This document shows positions 1 to 11,242 of a stretch of 64,000 nucleotides of DNA, one piece after another. A program made the translations under genes and the position numbers. The stretch's first letter is position 1, and the number at the start of each line of letters is the position of its first letter. The notes under the pieces are model-generated. The model was not told the origin of the DNA, did no database searches, and worked only from the letters and a program-made list of their open reading frames with translations. Location: positions 109,878,893-109,942,892 of the forward strand of contig CM077594.1 of the NCBI GenBank assembly GCA_039654915.1, given 5' to 3'. This DNA comes from Aquilaria yunnanensis (lineage: Eukaryota; Streptophyta; Magnoliopsida; Malvales; Thymelaeaceae).

Positions 1-528
1 GATTTGGTACAACAAACTTCAGATAAGGTCAAAATAATCAAACAACGATTGGTAGCGGCTCAAGATAGGCAGCGAAGTTATGCAAACCAGAGACGTCGTC
101 CTTTGGAGTTTTCTGTTGGTGATCATGTGTTCCTAAAGGTGTCACCGACCAAGGGAGTTCAACGTTTTGGAGTGAGAGGAAAGTTAGCCCCACGCTTTGT
201 TGGACCTTTTGAAATTTTAGAACGGGTTGGAGAGGTGGCTTATAGAGTGGCTTTACCACCGAACTTGGCTAGAATTCATAACGTGTTCCACGTGAGTAAT
301 ATTCGAAAGTATCAACCAGATCCAGTACATGTTATTCCGTGGGAGCCCTTGCAGTTACACGAGGATTTGACTTACGTCGAGGAGCCTTTGGCCATTGTGG
401 ATCGTAAAGAAAAGGTTCTGCGCAACAAAGTCATTCAACTGGTAAAGGTCATTTGGAATAATCATGGAGAGCAAGAAGCAACCTGGGAAGTTGAGGATGA
501 GCTTCGAAAGAAGTATCCACAGCTTTAA
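1..528 (+). CDS. Ty3/gypsy chromovirus polyprotein, C-terminal part (integrase tail and chromodomain)
   Basis: Open frame from the left edge to a TAA at 526-528. It is the end of a gag-pol polyprotein of an LTR retrotransposon. Around residues 61-85 it shows the GPY/F-type integrase C-terminal module (LAPRFVGPFEILERVG followed by YRVALP), and the last ~50 residues form a chromodomain-like block ending in EATWEVEDEL. In this family the chromodomain steers integration into particular chromatin. The stop is followed within 60 bp by a polypurine tract and an LTR, as expected for pol in the Tekay/Del group of chromoviruses. The frame enters from outside the window, so integrity of the whole polyprotein cannot be judged. 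Family assignment is from motif recognition; the exact lineage is inference. Confidence 0.88.
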   Translation, partial: DLVQQTSDKVKIIKQRLVAAQDRQRSYANQRRRPLEFSVGDHVFLKVSPTKGVQRFGVRGKLAPRFVGPFEILERVGEVAYRVALPPNLARIHNVFHVSNIRKYQPDPVHVIPWEPLQLHEDLTYVEEPLAIVDRKEKVLRNKVIQLVKVIWNNHGEQEATWEVEDELRKKYPQL

Positions 529-571
529 GGTACTTCTCAACACCCTCTTTCAAATTTGGGGACAAATTTCT

Positions 572-587
572 TTTAAGGGGAGGATGC
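572..587 (+). other. Polypurine tract of the chromovirus
   Basis: The purine-rich stretch TTTAAGGGGAGGATGC lies directly before the TGTAATAACCC start of the LTR, the usual site where plus-strand DNA synthesis is primed. Confidence 0.7.
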
Positions 588-3500
588 TGTAATAACCCTA
601 GAAATTAAGTAAAATAAAATCACCAAATTATCCTAATTAATTAAATAAATAAAATAATAATAATTTTATTAATAATAAAATATAAAATTAAGAATCTTGA
701 GTCTTAGATGATTCCTTTAGTGGTTATTAAGTCAAATTCCAAACCGGAAGCTCAAAGTCATTTTCTTTAGGCTAGGGGCATTTTTGTCATTTACAACCGA
801 GCATCGGATGAAAAATCTGGGATCACCATTGGATTCTTCTAAAAAAAATGAGTCAAGAGAAATTTACCTCACTTAATTCTGAATCCGTTTGCTTAGATTT
901 CCAAAAATTTAGCCTACGCGTGTGTAGGGTTTAAATCGGGTTCGTGCTACTGCTACATAGGATTATTATTTATTTATTTTCCCCAAACCCTAATTTCTCT
1001 CTTCTAAAACTATCCAGCCGCAACACCTCCTGGAGTTAAAAAAAAAAAAAAAAACTAATTAATTCCTTGTCTCCATTTTTTTTCCCTTAATTAAACCCCA
1101 CGCACATTTCCTTCCATTTTCTTTTATTTCTTGTTTCCATGCGATCCAGGGTCCGAATTTAGTTAGGAATTTGACCTATCTTTTCTTCTCACAACCAGCT
1201 GCCGCTTCTTATTCCTTCCTCCTTCAACACCTCACCACCATAAGAAAGAAAAAAATTAGATTTTGGGAAAAAGGCAGCCCACCATCCTTTGGTCCTCTTC
1301 ACGCCGGTTATTGTCTCGCTTATTCCTCCATCAAAACGGTGTAAGTACAGTCCTTTATGATACGATTAAATTTTATTCTGGATTATTAGAACAATAATTT
1401 TGCCTAATCTTACCTAGGTTTACTAGGTTGAAGAGAAATCTCATCCAGACAGAAAAATCGACCCAACGCGTACCGACGATCCCAGATTCATTTGTGTGAG
1501 CCCAAATCCTTCTGTATCACTCTTTTAATTTTTTTCCCAGCACCTAAAAGTCTTATATCTTTGCTGTAAATTTTTTTTGTAGGTTATCGTTAATCCAACT
1601 TTTAGGTTTTATACTCGTTTCCAGTGCAATCGGGTCCATACTTGCTCCTAAACCCCGGTAAGCCACCGTAGTCTTTTTAAAATTCTTTTGGCTGTTAATT
1701 TCAATCTTACAGCCCTAACAATTATCTCATCTTTGCTGTCCATGTTGTTAGAAAGGGTTAGAAAATCCTTACTTGAAGGTTTGGCGCTTCGTTGGACTCC
1801 CGAAGCGTCAGAGATCCCGAAAACACATCGGTAACCGAAATAAATTTTTTTTTTTTTTTTTTCTTTCCTTCCAAGATCAATTTTTACAGCCATTAAATAA
1901 GCTTATAAGTTAGTGTATGGCTGCTGTAATTTTTAGGATCGATATCAAGAAGGCTCCCGGCACGATCCCGAATAGGCACAAGGCCACCGAAGGCACCCCG
2001 AGACCCTTTTTGCCCACTAGGTAAAATTTCGGCCTAGTTGTTAAGAACATGAACTTTCCAAGTACCATTTAGGAAAAATTCTAAATTTTAGCATATTTTC
2101 TAATTTTTTTCCCTTACTAACATTTTGTAGGACCGTCCTAGGAAAATCGTCCTCTTTCGTCGTATTATTCCGAACTAGGTAAGGGGGAAGAGCGGGTTAG
2201 TTCTCGTGGGCCCTCTTAGGCCCAAAATAAGCATCAACCCGAATAATAAATTTTAAGTAAACAATTGGGCTAAATAAAATCTTTAAATGCGTGGGCAACA
2301 TGGGTAGGGTAATTAATTAGTTTTCTAGAATTTTATTTTATTTTATTTTATTTCTCTTCCTTTGAGATGTAATTTTGGTTGGTTGGTTGTATGGTTGTAA
2401 TGATTTGATGTATGATGTATGTTTGGCGCTAGTATCATATTAGGACCGCTTATAATAAGAATTAAATTAGAAATATGTTAGGACCGCCTAAATAAACACC
2501 GCTAGTAGCATGTTTAGGGCCGGCGAGACAAACACCGCTAGTACCATGTTTAGGGCCGACAAGCTCATTAGCAACATGATAAGATTGGAAGGAACCGTTA
2601 GTGGCATGTTAGGGCCGTAATAAATTATTATAAGCCGATAGATAAAGGATTAGGAGCGTAAATACTAAATGACCAATTTAGAAAGAATTCATGAGAAATG
2701 AGATGAACATTTATCACAAATACACTTAAAAGATATCACTGATTGTCATGACATCATGTAACACTAAACTAAGATAACATGATAAAAGAAATAGGATGCA
2801 CTAGAATCATGGCATTATACTAAAAAGAGCTAAAGTAAAATGAGCTATGGTCATGCATCAATTGGTTGTTGCATATGATTGATGTTTGTCATATACAAGA
2901 TTGCATTAAGTAAAAGATTTGAAGAGTAAGATAAAATACGAGGCATGCAAGGTTGGTGATGAACCATATCTACATGACCTAATAAGCCGTAAATTTAGAC
3001 GAGAGGTTCGGAACGGACGATTCGAACCCGAGAGGCATGTTAGGGTGGCGGCAGACCGTCCCTAGTCATGACCCGATATTGACACGGAGTATGGAGATAT
3101 GATTTGTGCGCTGTCAGACCATAGCTGGCGAGGGACCATGCTTATGGCTGTTATCACGAGAGGCTCTACCTCGGCGTAGGTATCCCGAGAGGCTCTGGCT
3201 TGGTGGCATCCCTAGTGGCACTGCCTAAGAGTTATCCCGAGAGTGGGTGATGTACACACTCACCACCCTAGGTTCGTCCGACGGCAATTAAGTATTGGAT
3301 TAAGTGATCGATCAAGAAGATATTATTTAATCGGTAAAAAGAATTATGCATATGCATGGTAGTTCAAGCATGCTAGTAGGATTTTGATTTTGTTGTTATG
3401 ATGTTGTATGGCATTGTTCTTTAAGTAAATTTGCTACAGCTTAAAGTTTATTATTCGTTGTTGTTTGTTACGGGAATATTAGGACCCACGTGATGGGCCT

Positions 3501-3930
3501 GATACTTCCCTCTTACTGAGCAAGTTGTGCTCATCCCTCCTCTTAACATGTTTTTCTAGGTGAGTACTATGAGGAGACAGAGTACACTGAACCATATAAC
3601 GAGGTTCAAGATGTGGAGCAGACTGAGTGAGAGTACGCTGTAGCCCCTCGAAAGTAGAACTGGCTGGGACTGAGTTTTAACTTTGTGTTATTTGATTTCT
3701 AAATAAACATATGGTTTGTTTAAATTGGCACCTTATCCGCACATTAGTTTTCCTGGGATTGTCACTTAACTACTCTGATTTCGTTTAATACTCTTATTGT
3801 TTGGAAAATAATTTAAAAAAAAAAAATGTTTTACCTCACATTTTTTAAATTATTTTAATTAAATGCTTTATAACTCTGGGAATTTAAGATATCTTTTAAA
3901 ATTAAGGTTTATAAAATTGGGGGCGTTACA
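588..3930 (+). mobile_element. 3' LTR of the Ty3/gypsy chromovirus (Tekay/Del-like), about 3.3 kb
   Basis: Starts TGTAATAACCC just after the polypurine tract and ends GGGGGCGTTACA, so the ends TGTAA/TTACA form the short inverted repeat of an LTR. It contains repeated short phrases such as TTAGGGCCG and CCGAGAGG between about 2430 and 3260, common in long chromovirus LTRs. No ORF of note lies inside; the short frame at 1648-1893 is not supported. The bases just beyond (CGCGT, 3931-3935) are the expected right target-site duplication, but the left copy is outside the window. The sequence that follows belongs to a CACTA transposon, so this retroelement inserted into it. Confidence 0.82.
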
Positions 3931-4292
3931 CGCGTGAATTGGTAAACACCGGTTGGACGTTGGTAATTTACATTAAGCGTTCCAGGTTTCGGTTGTTTCG
4001 TATTTTTCCCAGTTTGAAACAAGTTTGAAATTTATTATGTAATAATTATTTTTGCTCCCCCAGCCTTACTCAGCAATAAAGATTACACACATATGCAAAC
4101 GTAATTTCCATAAAATATTCTCAAATACACCATAATTAAAAGAAGAACATATATGTCTGGAAGAAACTACTCAATATTCAACGGAGTACACATTTCAGTA
4201 ATTTCAACTGAGTCTTAATTAGGTCTAACAATTATTATGTAAGTTTGATAACACAAGAAATTTGTAAATTATTTACCTGTTGATGACGACCA

Positions 4293-4692
4293 TCACGGAG
4301 TCTCGACTATCTCCTCATCCTCCGAGTCCGAGTCATCAGGATACTGTGGAACGGGTTGAGCCGGCAGGCATGGAAGGTTTAGCGAACGACAAATAATCTC
4401 CAACTGAGCCCGGTTCGCCTCCAATGCGGCTCTATTCGCCTCCATCTCTGCTCTCTGTCTCCTCTTAATTCTCTCGAGTTTCCTTTCGTACTCGGCATCC
4501 CTTCGTGCATTCTCCTCCGTCATCATCTTCTGTACTTGCTCGTTGAATTACGGTGTCTGTGTGATGTTGATAGGTGGGATGGCACCTGGCCGTCGGCGTC
4601 CCGGTATGACACATTGCGCAGATCTTAATCCAAACACACGCCCTCTTCTTCTACCGCCAGATGCAGTACTAATGATTGCTAGTTCATCAATT
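4293..4692 (-). pseudogene. CACTA accessory/transposase-type protein, C-terminal exon with a premature stop
   Basis: Read on the minus strand, a stretch beginning with GGRRRGRVFGLRSAQ is followed in the same frame by PGRRRPGAIPP, then a TAA at 4548-4550, then a charged, coiled-coil-like segment (MMTEENARRDAEYERKLERI) and an acidic tail DSDSEDEE ending at 4293. Gly-Arg-rich motif, coiled coil and acidic tail resemble the C-terminal end of plant transposase proteins of the Ptta/En/Spm type carried by CACTA elements. The in-frame stop splits the exon, so this copy is probably inactive. The upstream limit near 4692 is approximate. The location inside a CACTA element supports the call. Confidence 0.6.
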
Positions 4693-5154
4693 GGCTCTAA
4701 TTATAATTACAATTTTTATTTTTTTAAGTATTGTCAAAGATATTATATTATTTATATAATAATATTAATTATAACAATAAATTAATATTATTATGACTAT
4801 GTCATGCATATGAGTACAATAATTATTATGATGTAATAATAATAATTAAATAAATACATTATTTTTATCATTATTATTATGGGTATTATTTTTAGTGAAA
4901 TTTAATTACTATGGGTATTATTGTACATGCTTCAATAATTATGTATAATTAGAATTTGTATTTTTTTAAGTCTTATTAATATTATTATTGTTATTATAAT
5001 AAATATTATACTTATAAAAATTATAATTATTATTATAATTATTATTACTAATATTATTGTTATGGATGTGCCATGCTTATAAGTAAAATTATTATGATGT
5101 TCCATGCATATAAGATCAATTATTTTTAGTATGATTATTATTATAATCATCATC

Positions 5155-5205
<51 letters not shown>

Positions 5206-6143
5206 CTCCATATTATTGTTATTAAAAAATGTATTATTACATTATTATTATTAGCATTCTTATTGTTCTTAGTATTAACGTTATAACATTGAACATATCA
5301 TACTTAATTAATATTACTTAGGTTCATTACTATTATTTTATAAGTTCCTACTACTCCCCCCGATACACATATTAATTAATTATTATTATTACTCTTATTA
5401 TTTTGATATTATTTGTACATCTTTCTATTATTATTATTATTATTATTACACCATAACATAATATAACCATTTACACTAAATCACTCCAACTAAACCATAA
5501 CTAAACCTATTAGCATTCCTATATACAAATAATCATTCCATAAAATATTCTATATCATAAACTAAACATATCAACCTTTAACAAAATTAAATACAACTTT
5601 AAAGAAATTGCATATTCACTGTAATCCATCTCAAAAATTATCCACATATAACAAATAATTAACACAAATTAATTTACAAATACCAACAACTAATTTCGAA
5701 CCATAGTGACAGCACATAAGTTTTATTATCAATATTAATAATTAAAAATAATTTATGAAATGAAATCCCGTTTTCATTCCGAAAAAAGAAAAAAAAGCGA
5801 AACTTACCTCGAACGATTTCGAACGGAGAAGAAAAACAATGGCAACGTCTTCAAGCTCAAGGATGAAGGGAAGAGCTAAAAGAATGGGGGGAAAAACTTA
5901 ATATCAAGGAAAATATAAGAAATTTCTCAAAATGAAAAAAAAAAAAAACGAAAACATACACATTTACCTGCTAATCTGGCACTAGATCCGTAAAATGGGG
6001 TGCGAAACGGGTCAAGACATGGTCGATTTCGCGGCGGCTGGAGCAATGGACATGTCGTGGTGGTAGAGAGCTGTGGAGACGAGTTTCAGGAGCCAAACGT
6101 GAATGAACCAGCTAGAGGAAGAAGATGAAATTTTAAAATGAAA

Positions 6144-6464
6144 TTACCAACGGCCCAACCGTTGGTAAACTTTTAAATGAAACACAGCGTTTTACTTCCT
6201 ATTTACCAACGGCTTAGCTGTTGGTAATAAAGCCCACCAAAACAAGCCAATTTCCATAGCCTAAACTACCAACGCGTACACGTTGGAAATATTATCAACG
6301 GGCTTACTCGTTGGTAATTACCAACGGCTATAAAGTTGGAAAAAATCCAGCCCAACGCTTCAATACCTACCAACTGTTGCACGTTGGAAGCAAGTTACCA
6401 ACAGTTGTACACATTGGTATTTACCAACGGCTAGGCCGTTGGTAATTCGGCAGTTGGTAATTAC
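6144..6464. repeat. CACTA subterminal palindromic repeats
   Basis: At least six imperfect palindromes of the form TTACCAACGGC-n-GCCGTTGGTAA occur in about 320 bp. In CACTA elements such subterminal repeats bind the element's TNPA-type protein and are needed for excision. Confidence 0.75.
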
Positions 6465-6552
6465 ATAATTTTTAGTAGTGTTTTAGTTTCAATGATTTTG
6501 TCTTTATCATTAACTAAATTATCCAAAACTTTAAAACTAATCACAAAAATTA

Positions 6553-7034
6553 TGGGAAAGTTACAATTACCTCATGAGGTTTACCCTAACCTATAGTTTA
6601 CTCTCTTTATTTTTAAAAACCTACACTTTGCCTCTAGTTCTTTTGTACTACCTAATAACAACTTCTAAAATTGTAATTTAAACTATACAATAGTCATCTT
6701 ACAATAATTTTGGTCTATTTAATATTTTTTCATAGTTAATAGATATTTTAAATTATCAGTTTTTTCTTTCTATTGATTCATTTTTTTTCCTATAAATGTA
6801 TATCAATATTTTTTAAAAGTCTATTAGATATGAAGAAAAATATAAAAAATCTTAAAATTATTGGAACATGGTTATTAGATAGTTTAATTTAAAGTTTCAG
6901 AATTTGATGTTGGATGCTATAAAGAAAGTATGGGTAAAATGTAGATTTTTAAAAATATAGGGGGTAAAGTGTAGGTTAATCAAATCACATTAAAGTCTAT
7001 ATAAAAGGTTAAGCGGTAAATTCTAGATTTTCCC
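6553..7034. mobile_element. Inverted-repeat MITE, copy 1 of family A
   Basis: Ends in TGGGAAA (6553-6559) and TTTCCCA (7028-7034). The terminal ~100 bp of each arm match imperfectly in opposite orientation (left: AAAAACCTACACTTTGCC; right: its reverse-complement counterpart near 6950-6980). The element is AT-rich and has no ORF. A related copy lies at 29337-29763. Target duplication not clear, so the superfamily is left open. Confidence 0.6.
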
Positions 7035-7193
7035 ACTTTAAAAGTCTCAACGGCTAGTACTCGCCGCAATTTGGACCGTTGTATCGCAAAACCCGGTTAA
7101 CATCCTTATCTCTTCCCCTAAATAAAGCCCATTCTCATTTCTCCTCCTTTGTTCTGGCCCTCCACACAAATCAACATTTCAAGCATATCATCC

Positions 7194-7731
7194 ATGGAAG
7201 CAGCACAAAGAACGCCACCTGAAACCCAACTCCGACCTGAGAACCGAAGTTCGGATTCTGGAGCCTCGCCTCAGAATCAAGAAACCATTGGAAAGGCACA
7301 GGATTCTGGCAGCAACGATTTGCGTAAAGCCTGCACTCCAGACCGCCTCAAGGTTCCTAAGGCGTTCAAGTACCCTGAAAGGCATGTTAAACATTTGACA
7401 CTTCTCTTATCAGTTCCTTTCTTCCTTCTTCTATTGCAGCTTACGGTTTGATTGGTTTTCCGGGTTTGTGTTGAATAGGTATAGGAGTCCAACAGATTCT
7501 ATCCTATCACCTGTCACGAAAGGGCTTCTTGCTCGACACAGAAGGCCAGCAGGTGCTCCTGCCGCTGCCCTCTTGCCACCTATCCTAAACCGCCCTCAGG
7601 TACATGTCAAAAAAGCAATGGTACTTAGATGCACACAAGTTTTGTTACAAACATGATTGACGTGTAAGAGTTTGTCCATGTTGTTCTAGATTCATGATCT
7701 GCTAATTCAGGATGTGACAAAGGTCAATTGA
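7194..7731 (+). CDS. Small conserved plant protein with YPERYRSPTD motif, function unknown
   Basis: Three exons, 7194-7381, 7479-7599 and 7690-7731, give 116 aa. The joined reading places FKYPER at the end of exon 1 next to YRSPTD at the start of exon 2, then SPVTKGLLAR, a Pro-Ala-rich stretch, and a short end DVTKVN. I recognise this YPER-Y-SPTD arrangement from small uncharacterised plant proteins but know no function. No signal peptide, membrane span or catalytic motif is visible. Intron 1 (7382-7478) begins with GC rather than GT (AAAG|GCATGT) and ends TGAATAG; intron 2 (7600-7689) is ordinary GT-AG. The GC donor is chosen because the only nearby GT gives an immediate stop. The MITE ending at 7034 lies about 160 bp upstream of the start codon. 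It may correspond to the small gene preceding RPK2 in Arabidopsis, which I cannot confirm. Confidence 0.78.
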
Positions 7732-7900
7732 TTCTGCTGGACGAAGATGAAACAGAGTGATTCTTCAGCTTGATGCTGTTTCTACACAAAAAATGGAAGA
7801 CATTTTGAGGGTTTCTTTTGTTTGGTCACTGCCATGTAATATGTATTCTGTTCATTAAAAAAAAAAAGAAAAGGAAAAAAGGTCCATTGATCTACATTTG

Positions 7901-9155
7901 TCATTCCAAACGAACTTGGTACCATTGTATTGAGCCAACATCTCCTTCAAGTTGAATCTCACATACAGAATTTACTAGGTAAGAAACAGCATCGTCGGTG
8001 CTCACAAATTTAGCAAGGTCAGGAGGCAGAGCCTTGCCTGGCCAATTCTCAAGCCAACTCTTTAACTTGCTCCTAAGCTCTTCCTCTGACACAAACTTCT
8101 CTTCATGTCCTGGTTCTAGCAGAACATATGTGTCACTCCTTGTATGTGGCCTTCTTCTCCTTGCCGATAAAACCTGGCCAAAAACTAAACTAACAGTTCG
8201 GGGAATAACAAAAATCCGAATTTTTGGGCAGACGGTTTATTTTCTGTCTACTCGAATGACACGGTTGGTAAAAGCCAACTTTGTTGTTGGCATTTCACCC
8301 AACCTACCAAATTTGCATCTTTAGGCAAAAAAAAAAAAAAAAACAATCAGGGTTGCTCTCAAGAGTATAACTATATACCTTGGTTGAGTTCCTTCTCAAA
8401 TTTGATGCTTTATGCAGATTGAAGGAAGCAATATTCAGGTTCATATCTGCAGTATTCACTGAGCTTGGTTGAAACAATGAACAAGGCGCACCTAGCCAAA
8501 ATGAAATATTGCCTGTGCAAAATGAAATTTTCTCAAGATTCATTAGTTGAACTAACCCATAATATTTGAAAGCAGTTTTTATGATTAGCGATGGAGTTAA
8601 GCTTAAATTGTTACCATAGAATACCTTTTTCCTATCTCTAGATACTAATTGTTATCGTTGTTACTGAAAACCTAGCTACATGTATTTGGTTGTTCGGGTT
8701 CCAAAATCCCAATAAGAATTAAGAAAGGCAAGAAAACCAGTTCAGCTTCATACTAGACAGTAAATTCCGCAGTTCAAGTAATTAACCATATGGGTTTCAA
8801 CTTAAAATTACCATGCACTTCACAGGTACTTCATCGAAAAAAAAAAAAAATAACAGGTCCAAAAGATAAACAGGTCTAGAACAAATCAAGGGTAAAAGCC
8901 TTTAAAATAATAGCTTACCAGTAAAGATCTGGCCACTTGCTGCAGCTCTGAGCATTTCTTGGCTACAGAACAAGTGGAATTGGCGAGCTCATAGCAGCCT
9001 TGGAAGCTGTCAATAAAGATAACGTGATGAAGTGGAGCCATAATTCGCAAGAAGCCCTCCGTTTCCGTCATATTCTCATATATGCCCTCCCTAATTTCTG
9101 CTTGTTTAGAATCGCCAAACGGACACGAACTATTACTCTGGTAATTGGCTTCCAT
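7901..9155 (-). CDS. Conserved plant protein of unknown function (about 220 aa, three exons)
   Basis: Minus-strand exons 9155-8919, 8531-8379 and 8173-7901 join in frame to 220 aa. Exon 1 starts [10 protein letters not shown] and ends at a clear donor (CTG|GTAAGC). Exon 2 carries [14 protein letters not shown] and an [11 protein letters not shown] stretch and ends AAG|GTATAT. Exon 3 begins [18 protein letters not shown] and ends with a helix-rich acidic part closing in [10 protein letters not shown]. The middle has several cysteines but no regular zinc-finger spacing. The acceptor of exon 2 is the least certain point: the nearby better-looking CACAG acceptor would shift the frame into a stop, so GAG|AAA at 8531 was taken. 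No targeting signal is seen. I do not recognise the family's role. The gene is convergent with the YPER gene (170 bp apart) and divergent from the next gene. Confidence 0.7.
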
Positions 9156-9629
9156 CTTGAATCATGGAACATGTGCCTCTTTCGTGAATTGATGCTGATG
9201 ATGATATGAACGCATGTAAAATACTTAAAAACCTTTGAAATTTGAATTATTAGTATATGTTTTGTAAAATGTGCACAACGAATTACTTGTATCAACGATT
9301 TCTTGTTCTTTGTTGAGACAAATCGAAAGCTTACAAAAATTTCATTTATTTTTAACAAGAAACAATTTCAATAAAGAGTAATATGTGTGAGGTGGAAATA
9401 ACCACAATTGGTAGTATCACTATTATTACAACACCTATTGTACCTAAATGAAGGGGGTGAAAGGTATCACAAATTCACAACAGAATAATTTCTAACAAAT
9501 TTGTAACGAAATACGGTTGAACCAGCAGGAGTTGGAGCTAAACAAAACATTCAAGAAAAAAAAAAAACAGAAAAAGATGAGCTTTTTCTTGACATTTTTT
9601 TGAAATCAAACATTATATAATTGTCTGAG

Positions 9630-10156
9630 CCTTCTCTTGTTTCCTCAAGACAACAAATGCTTGCATTGTGTTGTCTTCCTTTGTAGGCTTTGGCTTCTCT
9701 CACATGTTCTGAGTTTCAAGGCTGGGCTCCGAGGGCACAGAATTGGCAGGGTGTTTTCCTTTTTCTCTTTTTCCCTCTTATGGGTTATTTTCATGAAGGT
9801 AAGTTTTTTTTCTTTTTTTCCCTTCACATATATTTCCTTAATTTCTATTATGCCTCCTCATCAAGTTCAATTTGTTTGGGTTTAATGATTGATAATATTG
9901 ATTAGTGCCCAATTCTTTCATCATTGTAGCTGATTCAGTTCCGATATTCATGAAGTTTCTGTTCTTCATTGGAGGTCTAAATAGAATCTGCGTCCTTTAG
10001 GACAATCTCTTTGATTTTTTAGGATTTTCCTATGTAAGCCTGACTTTAACTAAAGCCTAATCCACTAGCTTTACTACTTCTACGATTGTATTGTTGAAAC
10101 GAAATGCTACAGATTTCTTTATGTTGATATGCATTTTGTTCCTTTCTCATTTGCAG
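9630..10156 (+). other. Probable 5' UTR exon and leader intron of the downstream Ser-rich gene
   Basis: A strong donor (GAAG|GTAAGT) at 9799 and an acceptor (TTTGCAG|G) ending at 10156 flank a T-rich stretch without a long ORF, followed by 80 bp of leader before the ATG at 10237. This is the usual layout of a leader intron. The transcription start is not determinable, so the left limit is a guess. Confidence 0.5.
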
Positions 10157-10236
10157 GCGGAGATTAAATAGTAATTCCAGCTGCAGATTCTGATCTTTAT
10201 GAATTTGGCCTCATATATACAAAATTATTTGATACT

Positions 10237-11242
10237 ATGGATCAAGAACATGGTAATGGAGTCAACAAGAAGCAAGTACGTTTCGAAGTAACTGAAGACG
10301 AACTTATACCAGTCACCGATAAGCGAGGATCGGTTTCTTCTTCTTCTTCTTCTTCTTCTTCATGTTCTTCATCAAATTCCTTAGAGGACCTCATCACCAT
10401 AGAAGATGAGTTTCTTAGCAGATCTCCTTCCGAGTCCAAGCAACCTGGCTTCGACGTGCCACCCCAACAAACATCATCATTCCCAGGAGATCATAAAATG
10501 GGGCAGCTTGCGGGCTATGGTCCATCTCGGATCCCATCATCTGTATTCTCCAGCAAGCCTGCAACACCCACAGACTGGAGCGTTGCTTCGAACGAGTCTT
10601 TGTTTAGCCTTCACATGGGGAACACAAGCTTCTCAAGGGAACAGGTCTTCTTGATGTACAAGTCGGGTGAATTGCCCAAACTAGATGACTCTTCCAGTGT
10701 GCTGGCTGGGCTGCCCTCTGTTTCTGAGGTACAGGAGGCTAGAAAGAGCGGGTTTTCGGAGAAGGATTTGTTAACAAAAGAAACTCCAACAGGGAATGGC
10801 TCATTAGTGGCTCAAGCTCCAACCGAAGGCGATGCCTTGGGAAAGAAGTCTGCTCCGGAGATCAATGGCGGTAATTCAGCTTGCAATGGCATGTCGCCTC
10901 ATTCGGATGGCAGTCTTCACAGCACCAAGTCGTTCGCATTCCCGGTGTAAGGAGTTCCTGTGATGCATCATATATATATATATATATATGTCACTCTACG
11001 TACATGTAATTTTCCTTTAGAATCTGGGACCAAGTTATGTATTCATCTATTTCAGATTATCTGATGATTTGGGGAGGAACACGACGGTGAAGCTAGATCA
11101 AAGTACCAGAAAATCGCCTAAGAAGCAGCACCAACAAGGCCACGAGGAGTTCCAGCATCAGTCTCCGCGGAAACCATATAATGCATGTTTCGGTAAAGGC
11201 TGGCTTCCTCGCTGCTCTTGTTTCTCCTTGCCTTGCAAGTAA
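10237..11242 (+). CDS. Ser-rich plant protein with PTDWSVASNESLFSLHMG block and Cys-rich tail, function unknown
   Basis: Two exons, 10237-10946 and 11056-11242, give 298 aa. The first exon could read on to a TAA at 10950, but a good donor (CCGGT|GTAAGG) and an acceptor (TTTCAG|ATTATC) restore the frame SFAFPVLSDD and add 62 residues. From the N terminus: an acidic start, a serine run at about residues 32-48, a conserved-looking core PTDWSVASNESLFSLHMGNT near 112-131 followed by SFSREQVFLMYKSGELPKL, a low-complexity stretch, and a basic/Cys-rich end (CFGKGWLPRCSCFSLPCK). No membrane span or enzyme motif is seen. I recognise the core and the SFAFP-VL and Cys-rich ends as a plant-only family but know no established role. 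A TA microsatellite (10970-10989) lies in the intron. Confidence 0.75.

Larger units (their letters stand above)
3931..6480 (-). mobile_element. CACTA (En/Spm) DNA transposon, right part, interrupted by the chromovirus
   Basis: The right end reads TTTTTAGTAGTG at 6469-6480, the reverse complement of the CACTACTAAAAA terminus of CACTA elements. The 320 bp next to it are packed with short palindromes of the type TACCAACGG...CCGTTGGTA. Two more such motifs occur at 3940-3970 immediately beside the LTR, so the LTR element landed in the opposite subterminal zone. On the minus strand the interior contains a CACTA accessory-protein exon (4293-4692) and, near 5800-6060, GC-richer stretches with GT splice-donor-like ends that may be its 5' exons. 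Between 4700 and 5790 the interior is AT-rich (TTA/ATT runs) and without coding signal. The outer left end is not in the window. Confidence 0.8.

Noticed and set aside
9637..9905. Two short ORFs before the Ser-rich gene
   Set aside because: Lie in the probable leader exon/intron, with no match and mostly T-rich codons.
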